A stretch of 64,000 nucleotides of DNA, from assembly GCF_029844725.1 (NCBI RefSeq), contig NZ_JAOCKJ010000002.1, positions 124,001-188,000 of the forward strand. Reading direction: 5' to 3'. The stretch comes from Pantoea sp. GD03673. GTDB taxonomy: Bacteria > Pseudomonadota > Gammaproteobacteria > Enterobacterales > Enterobacteriaceae. The translations under genes and the position numbers were made by a program. Below the pieces are notes generated by a model. That model was given only the letters and a program-made list of their open reading frames with translations, was not told the origin of the DNA and did no database searches. Shown in pieces: positions 21,496 through 31,791 of the stretch. How positions within the stretch are numbered: position 1 is the stretch's first letter; every line of letters starts with the position of its first letter.

Positions 21496-22161
21496 TCAAC
21501 TATGGCGCACCGCGCGCAAAAATTCCTGGCGGGTATTCTGACTGGACTTGAACAGGCCACCCAGAGAGGTCGTGGTGGTGGCGCTGGTGGCATCTTTTAC
21601 GCCACGCGCTTTGACACAGTAATGCACCGCATCAATCGAAACAGCCACATTGTTGGTGCCCAGCAGCGTCTGCAGTGCAACCAGAACCTGCTGCGTCAGA
21701 CGCTCCTGCACCTGCGGGCGCTGGGCAAAGAACTGCACGATGCGGTTAATTTTTGACAGGCCAATCACCTTTTCTTTCGGAATATAGGCGACGGTGGCTT
21801 TGCCATCGATAATCACAAAGTGGTGTTCGCAGGTGCTGGTCAGGGTGATATCACGCACGGTCACCATCTCATCGACCTTCATTTTATTCTCAATGACGGT
21901 GATTTTCGGGAAGTTGGCGTAATCGAGACCGGAAAAAACCTCATCCACATACATTTTGGCGATGCGATGTGGCGTTTCCATCAGGCTGTCATCTTCAAGA
22001 TCCAGATTGAGCAGCTGCATAATCTCGGTCATGTGCCCGGCAATCAGGCTTTTACGCGTTTCGTCATCCATGTCGCGCGTCGGTGCACGTAACGGCGTTT
22101 CCAGGCCACGCGCCAGCAGCGCTTCGTGAACCAGGGCAGCTTCCTGACTTAGGGTGCTCAT
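21496..22161 (-). CDS. folE: GTP cyclohydrolase I
   Basis: 221-residue enzyme that converts GTP to dihydroneopterin triphosphate, the first step of tetrahydrofolate synthesis; it works as a homodecamer in the cytoplasm. The zinc site is visible in STCEHHFV (about residue 110) and in HYCVKARG. The ATG at 22161 ([10 protein letters not shown]) is chosen over upstream starts because it has GGAGAAGAG in front and gives the E. coli length of about 222. A 7-3-7 palindrome GATGAAA-GCT-TTTCATC sits at 22274-22290 upstream. Confidence 0.97.
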   Translation of the reverse strand: MSTLSQEAALVHEALLARGLETPLRAPTRDMDDETRKSLIAGHMTEIMQLLNLDLEDDSLMETPHRIAKMYVDEVFSGLDYANFPKITVIENKMKVDEMVTVRDITLTSTCEHHFVIIDGKATVAYIPKEKVIGLSKINRIVQFFAQRPQVQERLTQQVLVALQTLLGTNNVAVSIDAVHYCVKARGVKDATSATTTTSLGGLFKSSQNTRQEFLRAVRHS

Positions 22162-22285
22162 GTACTCTTCTCCGGCTGGTGTTGCGCCCGCGAGCTTTTG
22201 CCAGCGGGCCCTGTAATCAGGCGCGTATTGTGAAACTTTCTTTGCGGGGAATCCAGCAATCAATAAGATTGGTGATGAAAGCTTT

Positions 22286-23413
22286 TCATCCGGTTCGCCG
22301 CCAGACCAGCAGGCCCGCCCACACCAGGCTCAACCCGGCGACCCAGAGGGCAGGCTCCAGTTGATGTAACAGCGCCGTCGAAAGAAAAGAGAGCAGCGGA
22401 CCGATCAGCTGCCCGACCGCATAGCCGGTGGTCAGCAACCCGGCCATGTAACGCAGATGGCTGGGAGCCAGTTCGCGGGCGCAGAGCAGCGACAGTTGCA
22501 CCACACTGAGGAAGCCGCCGCCCACCAGCAGCGCACCGGCCAGCAGGCCGCTAAAGCCCGGCAGTATGGCTGCGGCAAACACGCCCAGCGCCTGTGCCCA
22601 TAACACTACCGCCAGCCGGACGTGGCTGTGTCCCCAGCGCCGCGTCAGGATACCCAGCAGGATGCCGATCATCGCTGCGCCGCCGAAAATCGGCCAGACA
22701 AACTGGGCGAACGCGCTATCAGGAAAACGCGTGGCTGCCATCTGCGACAAAAAGGTGGCGGGCAGAATGTAGCCAAAACCTGCCAGACTGTAACTGAGGA
22801 CCAGGCGTTTAAGGTTGCGGTCCAGCACCAGCGGCTCAGGGGCCTGATCCGGGCGATGCAGTTCACCCCGACGCGGCAGGTTGCGGGTGATGAGCGCAAT
22901 CAGCAGCAGTGCCAGTGCGCCATAAGCGGCCCAGGCCAGACCGGCAGAAACCTGCAGCTGGTGCAGGGCTACCCCCAGCAATCCGCTGACAAAAATGCCG
23001 CACCCCGGTCCGGCAAACACGGCGGCTGACAACCCTGCCCGGCCATGACGATGCAGCTGCTCATTGCTCCAGGCCGCCACCAGCACCATCGCCCAGCCGC
23101 TGGCCCAGCCAATCAGAAAGCGGATTGCGCCGTGCAGCCACGGTCCGGTTGCAAAAGCCGAAAGCAGCGTCAGGATCACGGCGCCCCAGACACCCGCCTG
23201 CAGCCGCAGCTCAACCCGCCGGTGCGCACGCATGGCATCAAACGAGCCACACAAATAACCGAGATAGTTGAGCGCGGCGACCAGGCTGGCACTGGTGAGC
23301 GTCAGCTGATGAGCCTGAATCATCAGCGGCACCTGCGGCGTAAAGGCAAACCGGCCAATGCCCATTGCCACAAATAAAGTTAAAAACGCGCTGAGCGCGA
23401 CGCGTAACGCCAT
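22286..23413 (-). CDS. YbfB/YjiJ-family MFS transporter
   Basis: About 375-residue major facilitator with twelve hydrophobic segments. The family-typical N-terminus [15 protein letters not shown] (near residue 17) and [10 protein letters not shown] identify the YbfB/YjiJ group, whose substrates are not known. The ATG at 23413 (MALRVAL) starts the first helix and is preceded by AGGAGTTCAGCA, so the open frame upstream is not coding. Divergent from a LysR gene at 23531, a layout that usually means the regulator controls the transporter. Absent from this place in E. coli. Confidence 0.85.
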   Translation of the reverse strand: MALRVALSAFLTLFVAMGIGRFAFTPQVPLMIQAHQLTLTSASLVAALNYLGYLCGSFDAMRAHRRVELRLQAGVWGAVILTLLSAFATGPWLHGAIRFLIGWASGWAMVLVAAWSNEQLHRHGRAGLSAAVFAGPGCGIFVSGLLGVALHQLQVSAGLAWAAYGALALLLIALITRNLPRRGELHRPDQAPEPLVLDRNLKRLVLSYSLAGFGYILPATFLSQMAATRFPDSAFAQFVWPIFGGAAMIGILLGILTRRWGHSHVRLAVVLWAQALGVFAAAILPGFSGLLAGALLVGGGFLSVVQLSLLCARELAPSHLRYMAGLLTTGYAVGQLIGPLLSFLSTALLHQLEPALWVAGLSLVWAGLLVWRRTG

Positions 23414-23530
23414 TGCTGAACTCCTGTCGTTCTGCCCTGAGATCTCTTCTGACTTGCTAACAGCATGCAGGATGATTAAACTCACGGAAAGTGAATAATA
23501 TTAACCAACTTGTTTACGGGAAGAGAAGAT

Positions 23531-24442
23531 ATGGATTTGGTTCAGCTGCGTATGTTCTGTTCCGTCGCCGAAACGGGTTCTCTGGCGCGTGCAGCAGAAC
23601 AGCTGCATCGCGTACCCTCTAATCTCACCACGCGGCTGCGCCAGCTGGAAGAAGAATTGGGTGTGGATCTCTTTATTCGTGAGAAGCAGCGCATTCGCCT
23701 GTCGCCGATGGGCCATAATTTTCTCAATTATGCGCAGCGCATTCTGGCCTTAAGCGAAGAAGCGATGAGCATGACACGCACCGGCGAACCGGCGGGTAAC
23801 TTTGCGCTCGGCTCCATGGAGAGCACCGCAGCGACCCGCCTGCCAGGCCTGCTGGCCGCCTATCACCAGCGCTTTCCTGACGTGGCGCTGTCGCTGATTA
23901 CCGGCACGTCGGGCGAGATCATCGATCGGGTTCGCGAAGGTACGCTGGCCGCCGCGCTGGTGGATGGCCCGGTTTCCCATGATGATCTGAACGGCTGCAT
24001 CGCGTTTCGCGAAGAAATGGTGCTGATTACCGGGCTTGATCACGCGCCCATCAACACCGCGCGTGATGTGCAGGATGACACCCTGTTTGCCTTTCGCAAC
24101 AGCTGCTCTTACCGGGTGAAGCTGGAGAGCTGGTATCGCGACAGCCAGACCGCGCCCGATAATGTGATGGAGATTCAGTCCTATCACGCCATGCTGGCCT
24201 GCGTGGCGGGCGGTGCGGGTGTCGCGATGATCCCGGCCTCGGTGCTGAAGCAGATGGCGGATCGGTCACGGGTGAAGGCGCATACCCTGCCCGCGGCTTA
24301 TCGCGACACCGCCACCTGGCTGATGTGGCGCCGCGACGCCTTCACGCCGAATGTGGAAGCGCTGAAATACCTGATTATTGAACAATTTGACGATCGTCCG
24401 CTCAACGATGAGCTGATCCACCCATTACAGGCGGCGGAATAA
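23531..24442 (+). CDS. LysR-family regulator, PtrR/YneJ-like
   Basis: 303-residue LysR-type regulator. The N-terminal winged helix reads LVQLRMFCSVAETGSLARAA then HRVPSNLTTRLRQLEEELGV, very close to E. coli PtrR (YneJ), which regulates putrescine and glutamate-linked genes. The C-terminal effector domain starts near residue 90 with GSMESTAATRLPGLL. ATG at 23531 is chosen (GAAGAGAAG in front). Divergent from the MFS gene, upstream of frmA on the same strand. Effector here unknown; PtrR relationship is by sequence resemblance only. Confidence 0.82.
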   Translation: MDLVQLRMFCSVAETGSLARAAEQLHRVPSNLTTRLRQLEEELGVDLFIREKQRIRLSPMGHNFLNYAQRILALSEEAMSMTRTGEPAGNFALGSMESTAATRLPGLLAAYHQRFPDVALSLITGTSGEIIDRVREGTLAAALVDGPVSHDDLNGCIAFREEMVLITGLDHAPINTARDVQDDTLFAFRNSCSYRVKLESWYRDSQTAPDNVMEIQSYHAMLACVAGGAGVAMIPASVLKQMADRSRVKAHTLPAAYRDTATWLMWRRDAFTPNVEALKYLIIEQFDDRPLNDELIHPLQAAE

Positions 24443-24504
24443 GCGTTCCGCGCTATGTTTAAAAGTCTGGCTGGCCAGGCTTTACGACCACCCGGCGCCA
24501 CTGA

Positions 24505-25659
<1,155 letters not shown>

Positions 25660-25671
25660 CCAGGAGGCGTT

Positions 25672-26514
25672 ATGGCATCCACTCTGGAGCTACTGGAAGA
25701 ACACCGTATTTTTGGCGGCTGGCAGCAGCGCTGGCGTCATCAGTCCCTGGTGCTGAATTGCCCCATGACCTTCAGCATCTATCTGCCTGATCCGCACGGT
25801 GATGCGCCGCCGCCGGTGGTCTGGTTTCTGGCCGGGCTGACCTGCAACGATGAGAACTTCACCACCAAAGCGGGCGCACAGCGCGTGGCGGCAGAGCTGG
25901 GTCTGGTGCTGATTATGCCGGATACCAGCCCGCGCGGTGAAGGGGTTGCCAACGATGAAGGCTACGATCTCGGTCAGGGCGCGGGGTTTTATCTCAATGC
26001 CACCCAACAGCCGTGGGCCCGTCATTTCCGCATGTTCGATTATCTGAGCAGCGAGTTGCCCGCCCTGATTGCGGATAACTTCAAGGTCAGCGAACGTCAG
26101 TCGATTATGGGTCACTCCATGGGCGGACACGGAGCGCTGATGCTGGCGCTGCGTCTGGGTAACCGGTTTGCCTCGGCGTCTGCGTTTGCGCCGATTGTGA
26201 ACCCGATGCAGGTGCCCTGGGGCCGGAAGGCGTTTCAGGCCTATCTGGGCGATGACCAGGCGGCGTGGCGGGAATATGACAGCTGTCAGCTGATGGCGGA
26301 GGTGTCTCATCGCCTGCCAGTCCTGATCGATCAGGGCGACAGCGATCAGTTCCTGGCCGATCAACTTCAGCCGGAGCGGCTGGACGCGATCGCCAGAGAA
26401 GTCGGTTTCCCGCTGACGCTGCGTATTCAGCCGGGTTACGACCATAGCTACTTCTTTATTGCCAGCTTTGTGGAAGATCATCTGCGCTTCCATGCACAGC
26501 ATCTGCTGGCGTAA
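25672..26514 (+). CDS. yeiG: S-formylglutathione hydrolase
   Basis: 280-residue esterase D-type hydrolase that splits S-formylglutathione to formate and glutathione, completing glutathione-dependent formaldehyde detoxification. The nucleophile is Ser149 in GHSMGGHGA; the oxyanion region reads [11 protein letters not shown]. YeiG and FrmB are paralogues in E. coli; location next to folE and lysP fits YeiG, pairing with frmA fits the role of FrmB. CAGGAGG precedes the ATG. Confidence 0.94.
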   Translation: MASTLELLEEHRIFGGWQQRWRHQSLVLNCPMTFSIYLPDPHGDAPPPVVWFLAGLTCNDENFTTKAGAQRVAAELGLVLIMPDTSPRGEGVANDEGYDLGQGAGFYLNATQQPWARHFRMFDYLSSELPALIADNFKVSERQSIMGHSMGGHGALMLALRLGNRFASASAFAPIVNPMQVPWGRKAFQAYLGDDQAAWREYDSCQLMAEVSHRLPVLIDQGDSDQFLADQLQPERLDAIAREVGFPLTLRIQPGYDHSYFFIASFVEDHLRFHAQHLLA

Positions 26515-26518
26515 CTCA

Positions 26519-26542
26519 TCAGGGCCGCACCCGCGGCCCTGA
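26519..26542. terminator. Stem-loop between yeiG and the ABC genes
   Basis: TCAGGGCCGC / GCGGCCCTGA forms a 10-bp perfect stem with an ACCC loop just after the yeiG stop. The T-run is weak. It may serve the convergent transcripts on both sides. Confidence 0.6.
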
Positions 26543-26624
26543 ACGTTTCTGCCTGCTGTGCAGGCGGGACCGTTGTCGCAGAGCCAGCCCCCTTCCTGTC
26601 ACTGGACGCCTTCCCGCCTTGCTA

Positions 26625-27416
26625 TCAGACCAGTGCCGGTCCGGTCAGCCCGTCGATCATCACCTGCGGAATGCCGCGTGAGCAGTGTTCGATACGGCCA
26701 TTAACGCCATAGACCTTCGCCAGGGTAGCAGGCGTAATAACCTTATCCGGTTGCCCCTCCGCCACCAGCGTGCCCTGCTTCAGCATCAGCGCGTGCTGCG
26801 CATGACGCAGTGCAATATTAATGTCATGCACCACCACCACCGTCACGATGTTGCGCTGGGCGGTTTCGCGCCGCACCAGATCCATCACGTGGAATTGATA
26901 ATTAAGATCCAGCGCACTCAGCGGCTCATCCAGTAACAGCAATGCCGGACGGCGGATCAGTGACTGTGCCAGCCCGACCAGCTGTTTCTGTCCGCCGGAG
27001 AGCTGATCGAGGTAGCGCATCGCCAGATGGGCAATGCCGAGCTGCTCCAGCAGATGCATGATTTCCGCTTCGCTGCTGGCGCTGTGCAACCCGCCGGAGG
27101 CGCGCTGCGCGACGATAATCGACTCCAGCACATGCAGGTGCACGCCCGCAGGCAGCGACTGCGGCAGATAAACCACGTTCTTCGCCCGGCGGGCAAACGG
27201 CTGGGTCATGAGATCCTCGCCGTTGAGCCACATTTCGCCCTGCCCTTTGTTCAGTCCGGCCAGCGCCCGCAGCAGCGTTGATTTGCCGCAGCCGTTGGGG
27301 CCCAGCAGCACGGTGATCTCCCCACGCGGCAGCGGCGCTACGTTGAGATTCTCAATCACTTTATGTTTGGGGTAACCGGCACTGAAGCCGCGTAACGTCA
27401 GACCCTGTTCCATCAC
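26625..27416 (-). CDS. Iron-type ABC transporter ATP-binding protein (FecE/FepC-like)
   Basis: 263-residue ATPase. Walker A GPNGCGKST (near residue 37), signature LSGGQKQ and LLLDEPLSALD are intact. The layout and partner place it in the siderophore/haem/B12 group (FecE, FepC, BtuD). Its start overlaps the permease gene by 4 bases, so the two are coupled. The substrate cannot be set from sequence; the Fur box upstream of the permease argues for iron. No binding-protein gene is next to it. Confidence 0.88.
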   Translation of the reverse strand: MMEQGLTLRGFSAGYPKHKVIENLNVAPLPRGEITVLLGPNGCGKSTLLRALAGLNKGQGEMWLNGEDLMTQPFARRAKNVVYLPQSLPAGVHLHVLESIIVAQRASGGLHSASSEAEIMHLLEQLGIAHLAMRYLDQLSGGQKQLVGLAQSLIRRPALLLLDEPLSALDLNYQFHVMDLVRRETAQRNIVTVVVVHDINIALRHAQHALMLKQGTLVAEGQPDKVITPATLAKVYGVNGRIEHCSRGIPQVMIDGLTGPALV

Positions 27417-28489
27417 ACTGTCCCCCGATGACGCAGAATAATACTCAGGAAGAACGGCACGCCAATCAGTGAGGTAACAATGCCAACCGGAATGATGACG
27501 CCGGGGATCAGATTTTTCGAGGCCACCGACGCCAGCGACAGAACCAGCGCGCCCACCAGCGCACTGGCTGGCAGATAGAAGCGGTGATCTTCACCAAACA
27601 TCATGCGGGCAATATGGGGCGCGACCAGACCGATGAAACCGATTGGGCCGACAAACGCCACGGCCAGCGCTGAAAGAATACTGATGCGCAGCAGCGTGGT
27701 GAGGCGCAGACGACGCACATCAATACCAAAACTCACCGCACGGTCTTCGCCCAGACGCAGCGCCGTCAGCTTCCAGCTGCTCATCATTGAAAACGGCACC
27801 AGGATGGCCAGGGCCACACTCAGTACGCCCAGCTTCTCCCAGGAGGCGCGGGCCAGACTGCCCATCGTCCAGAACACCAGGCCCTGCAGGGTGTCTTCGC
27901 TGGCGATGAACTGCATCATCGAGACCAGCGCATTAAAGGTAAAGACCAGTGCAATACCGAACAGCACCACGCCTGCTGATGAGACCTGCGTCCAGCGCGT
28001 CACGGCATCCAGCATCAGCGCGGCGAACAGCGCAAAGACAAAGGCGTTGGCAGAGATTAACCATTGGTCAGGAATGCCAGGAATCCCCACGCCGAGGATG
28101 ATCGCCAGCGCGGCACCAAACGCCGCCGCCGAGGAGACGCCAAGCGTAAACGGGCTGGCCAGCGGGTTGTTCAGGATGGTCTGCATTTCTGCCCCTGCCA
28201 GGCCCAGCGACAGCCCGACCACCAGCGCCATCAGCGCATAGGGCAGACGAATATCCCAGACAATAACGCGGGTGCCGGCATCCACGCTGTCAGGGCTGAG
28301 CAGCGTATTCCACAGCGTTTCAAGAGAGAGTCCGGCCGGACCCAGCGTGAAGTCGAGGATCAGCGAAGCAACAATTGCCATCAGTAATACGCCAATCCAG
28401 ATCAGACGGCGGCGCAGCACCTGGTGGTAGTTTTGCATGGTGTGGTGAAGCGTCTCTTCCCCCGCCAGCAGCGAAGTTTCGGTAGTCAT
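27413..28489 (-). CDS. FecCD-family iron ABC transporter permease
   Basis: 358-residue inner-membrane permease of the FecCD type with about nine to ten helices. Family segments: PLASPFTLGVSSAAAFGAAL (near 115), GFIGLVAPHIARMMFGEDHR (near 295) and the opening LGPAGLSLETLW. The ATG at 28489 (MTTETSLL) is chosen; the frame continues upstream into the Fur box. It lies where E. coli carries cirA, a siderophore receptor gene. Confidence 0.88.
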   Translation of the reverse strand: MTTETSLLAGEETLHHTMQNYHQVLRRRLIWIGVLLMAIVASLILDFTLGPAGLSLETLWNTLLSPDSVDAGTRVIVWDIRLPYALMALVVGLSLGLAGAEMQTILNNPLASPFTLGVSSAAAFGAALAIILGVGIPGIPDQWLISANAFVFALFAALMLDAVTRWTQVSSAGVVLFGIALVFTFNALVSMMQFIASEDTLQGLVFWTMGSLARASWEKLGVLSVALAILVPFSMMSSWKLTALRLGEDRAVSFGIDVRRLRLTTLLRISILSALAVAFVGPIGFIGLVAPHIARMMFGEDHRFYLPASALVGALVLSLASVASKNLIPGVIIPVGIVTSLIGVPFFLSIILRHRGTV

Positions 28490-28542
28490 GTTTGAACCCT
28501 GTGTGGCTATCACGTCAGAAAACGCAGCCACAATAGTGCAGG

Positions 28543-28557
28543 TGATAATAATTATCA
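28543..28557. promoter_or_regulatory. Fur box upstream of the iron ABC genes
   Basis: TGATAAT-A-ATTATCA is a perfect 7-1-7 inverted repeat identical to the Fur core motif, 54 bases before the permease start. Iron repression of the two ABC genes is the direct prediction. Confidence 0.88.
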
Positions 28558-28624
28558 ATTTGTGAAGGTAAGCGAGACGTGAAAAAAGGGTAAAAAACGG
28601 TGTTGCAGGCGGGAGAATGGCTCA

Positions 28625-28782
28625 GGGAGCCTGCGCCTTTCGCAAAGACGCAAAACCCGCCATCTTTGGCGGGCTCAGCGCGGGCGATTACGCACCTCGT
28701 CCATGAGGTGCGCCCGTTGCCGGGCCAACGCGTGGCGTTTTTGTCCCTGGCCCGCTATGCTTTGCTACAGGCACAGGCTCCC
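28625..28782. repeat. Long copy of the dispersed palindromic repeat
   Basis: Outer arms GGGAGCCTGCGCC (28625-28637) and GGCACAGGCTCCC (28770-28782) pair with one mismatch; inner arms GCAAAG (28642-28647) and CTTTGC (28760-28765) pair exactly. The middle holds two more hairpins: CCCGCC/GGCGGG (28656-28673) and CGCACCTC/GAGGTGCG (28691-28712). The related copy at 33795 lacks this middle part. No gene is seen from the permease start region to the lysP stop at 28852. Confidence 0.75.
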
Positions 28783-28851
28783 ATCGCTTCACGATTCCTG
28801 CGGCCTGCCAGAACTGCGGCAGGCACCGTGCCCAGGAGTCAGCGCAAAGAG

Positions 28852-30318
28852 CTAATCTTTGTGCGCCGGAAATTCCATCTCGCTGTACTTCACGAAACGG
28901 CTGCCGCGTGTCAGCCTGTAGCCGAACCAGATGATCAGGAACAGCGGAAGACCAATATAGGTTGCCGCCACGCCGTACCAGTCGATGGTGTCGTTGAGGA
29001 AGGCCTGATAGTTCTGACCCAGCGTGATGATCAGGCAGAGCACAAAGGCAAAAATCGGACCCAGCGGGAAGAAGCCGGAACGGTATGGCAGATCGTTCAG
29101 GTCACGTCCCTGAGCAACATAGCCGCGACGGAAACGGTAGTGACTGATGGCAATGCCCAGCCAGGCAATAAAACCGGTCATCCCTGAGGTGTTCAGCAGC
29201 CACAGATACACCTCCTGATTACCAAATTTTGAGGTCAGGAAGCACAGCCCTGCGACCACGGTGGTTGCCCACAAGGCATTACGCGGAACGCCGCCCTGCG
29301 AGAGCTTAGCGAAAATGCGTGGTGCTTTACCTTCGCAGGCCAGGTTGTACAACATGCGCGTTGAGGCGTACATACCGGAGTTACCGGCTGACAGCACGGC
29401 CGTCAGGATCACCGCATTCATCACCGCTGCCGCAGAGAGCAGACCGGCATTTTGGAACACCAGGGTGAACGGGCTGACGCTGATATCGTCGATGTTGTTA
29501 TGCAGTAGCTGCGGATCGGTGTACGGCAGAATCAGGCTGATAATAAGAATCGCAAACACATAAAAAAGCAGAATACGCCAGAAAATCTGCCGCACCGCAC
29601 GCGGGATATTTTTTGCCGGATCTTCAGATTCGCCCGCCGCGATACCGATCAGCTCGGTGCCCTGGAAGGAGAATCCCACAATCATCGCCACGCCAATCAT
29701 TGCCGCAAAACCGCCGGCAAAAGGCGCATCGCCAACCTGCCAGTTATGCCAGCCCGCATGCTCGGCACCGCGCATAATGCCGGTGATCATCAGCACACCC
29801 ACGATGATAAAGATAATCACGGTGGCCACTTTAATCAGCGAGAACCAGTATTCCGCCTCACCAAAGCCTTTTACGGAGATGTAATTGAGCAGGAATATCA
29901 GGCCCAGGAACAGTGCGCTCCAGATCCAGCCTGGCGTGTCGGGGAACCAGTAGGTCATCACCAGTTGTGACGCCACCAGGTCAACGGCGATGGTCACCGC
30001 CCAGTTGTACCAGTAGTTCCAGCCGAGTGCGAAACCAAAGCCCTCTTCGACATATTTTGCGCCGTAGGTGGCGAAGGAGCCCGACACGGGCATGAAGGCG
30101 GCCAGTTCGCCGAGGCTGGTCATCAGGAAATAAACCATCAGGCCGATCAGCATGTAGGAGAGCAATGCCCCGCCGGGGCCAGCCTGGGCAATGGTTGCGC
30201 CGGAGGCGACAAACAGGCCAGTACCAATGGAGCCGCCAATGGCGATCATCGTCAGATGACGGGCTTTTAGCGCACGTCGTAATGCAGGTTGTTGTGTTGT
30301 TTTTGAGTCATTATGCAT
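28852..30318 (-). CDS. lysP: Lysine-specific permease
   Basis: 488-residue amino-acid/proton symporter of the APC superfamily with twelve helices that imports lysine across the inner membrane; in E. coli it also holds the pH sensor CadC inactive. Typical pieces: ALKARHLTMIAIGGSIGTGLF near the N-terminus, GFSFQGTELIGIAAGESEDP near residue 220 and LSAGNSGMYASTRML near 310. Length is that of E. coli LysP (489). Only 116 bases separate it from yeiE; no lysine riboswitch is visible there. Confidence 0.96.
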   Translation of the reverse strand: MHNDSKTTQQPALRRALKARHLTMIAIGGSIGTGLFVASGATIAQAGPGGALLSYMLIGLMVYFLMTSLGELAAFMPVSGSFATYGAKYVEEGFGFALGWNYWYNWAVTIAVDLVASQLVMTYWFPDTPGWIWSALFLGLIFLLNYISVKGFGEAEYWFSLIKVATVIIFIIVGVLMITGIMRGAEHAGWHNWQVGDAPFAGGFAAMIGVAMIVGFSFQGTELIGIAAGESEDPAKNIPRAVRQIFWRILLFYVFAILIISLILPYTDPQLLHNNIDDISVSPFTLVFQNAGLLSAAAVMNAVILTAVLSAGNSGMYASTRMLYNLACEGKAPRIFAKLSQGGVPRNALWATTVVAGLCFLTSKFGNQEVYLWLLNTSGMTGFIAWLGIAISHYRFRRGYVAQGRDLNDLPYRSGFFPLGPIFAFVLCLIITLGQNYQAFLNDTIDWYGVAATYIGLPLFLIIWFGYRLTRGSRFVKYSEMEFPAHKD

Positions 30319-30434
30319 GTGTTAACGCTACACCGGGTAAAAATGAGGCGCGATTGTAGCAGCCAGACCGCCTCTGTATAGCGATGCCATGCTGTTATTA
30401 GTTAAGTTCATGATCGCGCCCGGATTATTAGCAA

Positions 30435-31301
30435 TCACTCGCGGCAATACGATAAAAAGCGTGTCAGTGCCCTTGAAACATGCTTCTGCCGGTGATGAAT
30501 GCGATAGAGCGTGCGGGTGAGGCGCGGCAAGGGAATCGTCAGTTCTGCCAGCGTGCCCGCCTCCAGCAAATCTTCAATTACCCGACGTGACAGGCAACTG
30601 ATGCCCATGCCGTGCCGCACCGCATGCTTGATGGCTTCGGAATTGCCCAGTTCCATGCCCAGCTGAAAACTTGGCAGGTGTGACAGCAGCAGATAATCGA
30701 CGATGTCACGGGTGCCGGAGCCGCGCTCACGCAGGATCCACGGCGCTTCCGCCAGCGTTTTCAGCGTCACCGGCTGTTGCAGGATGGCGGCATCAGGTGC
30801 GGCAAACACCACCAGCTCATCTTCCAGCCAGGGCTCGCTGACCAGCTCAGTCATGTGACATGGCCCTTCAATCAGCCCCACATCCACGCGAAAATCGGAG
30901 ACCGCCTGAATCACATCCTGACTGTTGCCGACGCTCAGCTCCAGCGGCAGACCGGGGAAATCACGCCGGTAAGCCGCCATCATGCCCGGCAGCAGATAGT
31001 TACCAATGGTGCTGCTGGCGAAGATGCGGATGGCACCGTTATCCTCTTTAAACAGCTGTTCAATTTCGCCCGCCTGCTCCAGCAGTCCGACCGCACGCGG
31101 ATAGAGCAGCCGCCCGTGCTCATTCAGCACCAGCCGCTTGCCGACGCGATCAAACAGCTGCACGCCGAGCTGATTTTCCAGATCGGCCAGCGCCGCGCTG
31201 ACCGCCGACTGCGACAGCGCCAGCAGTTGCGACGCCTGGGTGGTGGAACCGCTCTTGAGCACTTCGGTGAACACTTCGATTTGCCGCAGCGTAATGTGCA
31301 T
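30435..31301 (-). CDS. yeiE: LysR-family regulator YeiE
   Basis: 288-residue LysR-type regulator with N-terminal helix-turn-helix ([20 protein letters not shown], then [20 protein letters not shown]) and a substrate-binding domain from about residue 90. In E. coli and relatives YeiE has been linked to iron and sulfite responses. Placed between lysP and yeiH as in E. coli, but here the ykvA gene lies 9 bases upstream on the same strand, so the two probably share a transcript. Confidence 0.92.
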   Translation of the reverse strand: MHITLRQIEVFTEVLKSGSTTQASQLLALSQSAVSAALADLENQLGVQLFDRVGKRLVLNEHGRLLYPRAVGLLEQAGEIEQLFKEDNGAIRIFASSTIGNYLLPGMMAAYRRDFPGLPLELSVGNSQDVIQAVSDFRVDVGLIEGPCHMTELVSEPWLEDELVVFAAPDAAILQQPVTLKTLAEAPWILRERGSGTRDIVDYLLLSHLPSFQLGMELGNSEAIKHAVRHGMGISCLSRRVIEDLLEAGTLAELTIPLPRLTRTLYRIHHRQKHVSRALTRFLSYCRE

Positions 31302-31310
31302 CGTCGCCTC

Positions 31311-31685
31311 TTAGCTCAGTGAATGCCTGACAAGGTAAATGATCAGTGCCAGCCAGATCAGCCCGATCGCGACCAGCCAGCCTGCAATCTTTTTGCCGCG
31401 CGAACGCTGTAACTGCGCCCGCTCGCTGCTGCTGATGCGTACCTCTCGCGGCAGCAGACGCAGCAGGATCATAACGCCCGTGGGAATGATCACCGCGTCA
31501 TCCAGCAGCCCCACAAAGGGGATCACATCCGGGATGAGATCGATCGGGCTGACACCGTAGGCGACCAGCCCCAGCATCCCCAGCTTGTTCCACCAGGGCG
31601 TGCGCGGATCGCGAAAGGCGAACCACAGTACCAGGAAATCTCGTTTGATCAGCGTCGCCCAGCGGCGCAGACGCGAAACTATCAT
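31311..31685 (-). CDS. YkvA-family (DUF1232) membrane protein
   Basis: 124-residue protein with the DUF1232/YkvA core WWNKLGMLGLVAYGVSPIDLIPDVIPFVG (residues ~31-60, partly hydrophobic) and a C-terminal helix ending in IYLVRHSLS. Function unknown in the family. It precedes yeiE by 9 bases and is absent from this place in E. coli. Divergent from yeiH with about 106 bases between starts. Confidence 0.85.
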   Translation of the reverse strand: MIVSRLRRWATLIKRDFLVLWFAFRDPRTPWWNKLGMLGLVAYGVSPIDLIPDVIPFVGLLDDAVIIPTGVMILLRLLPREVRISSSERAQLQRSRGKKIAGWLVAIGLIWLALIIYLVRHSLS

Positions 31686-31791
31686 GAGTGCTGCCTTATC
31701 GTTTATTCTGGTTGATTATAAATATATTATCAATTTCACTTTTAAGCCAGTCGCCCGCATGATCATGACTCCACCACGAGGAGTGACGACC

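Noticed and set aside
25690..26502. 270-codon frame antisense to yeiG
   Set aside because: Mirrors the codon structure of yeiG, with no ribosome-binding site or family.
30319..30434. Possible lysine riboswitch before lysP
   Set aside because: The gap is only 116 bases and shows none of the conserved helices of the L box.
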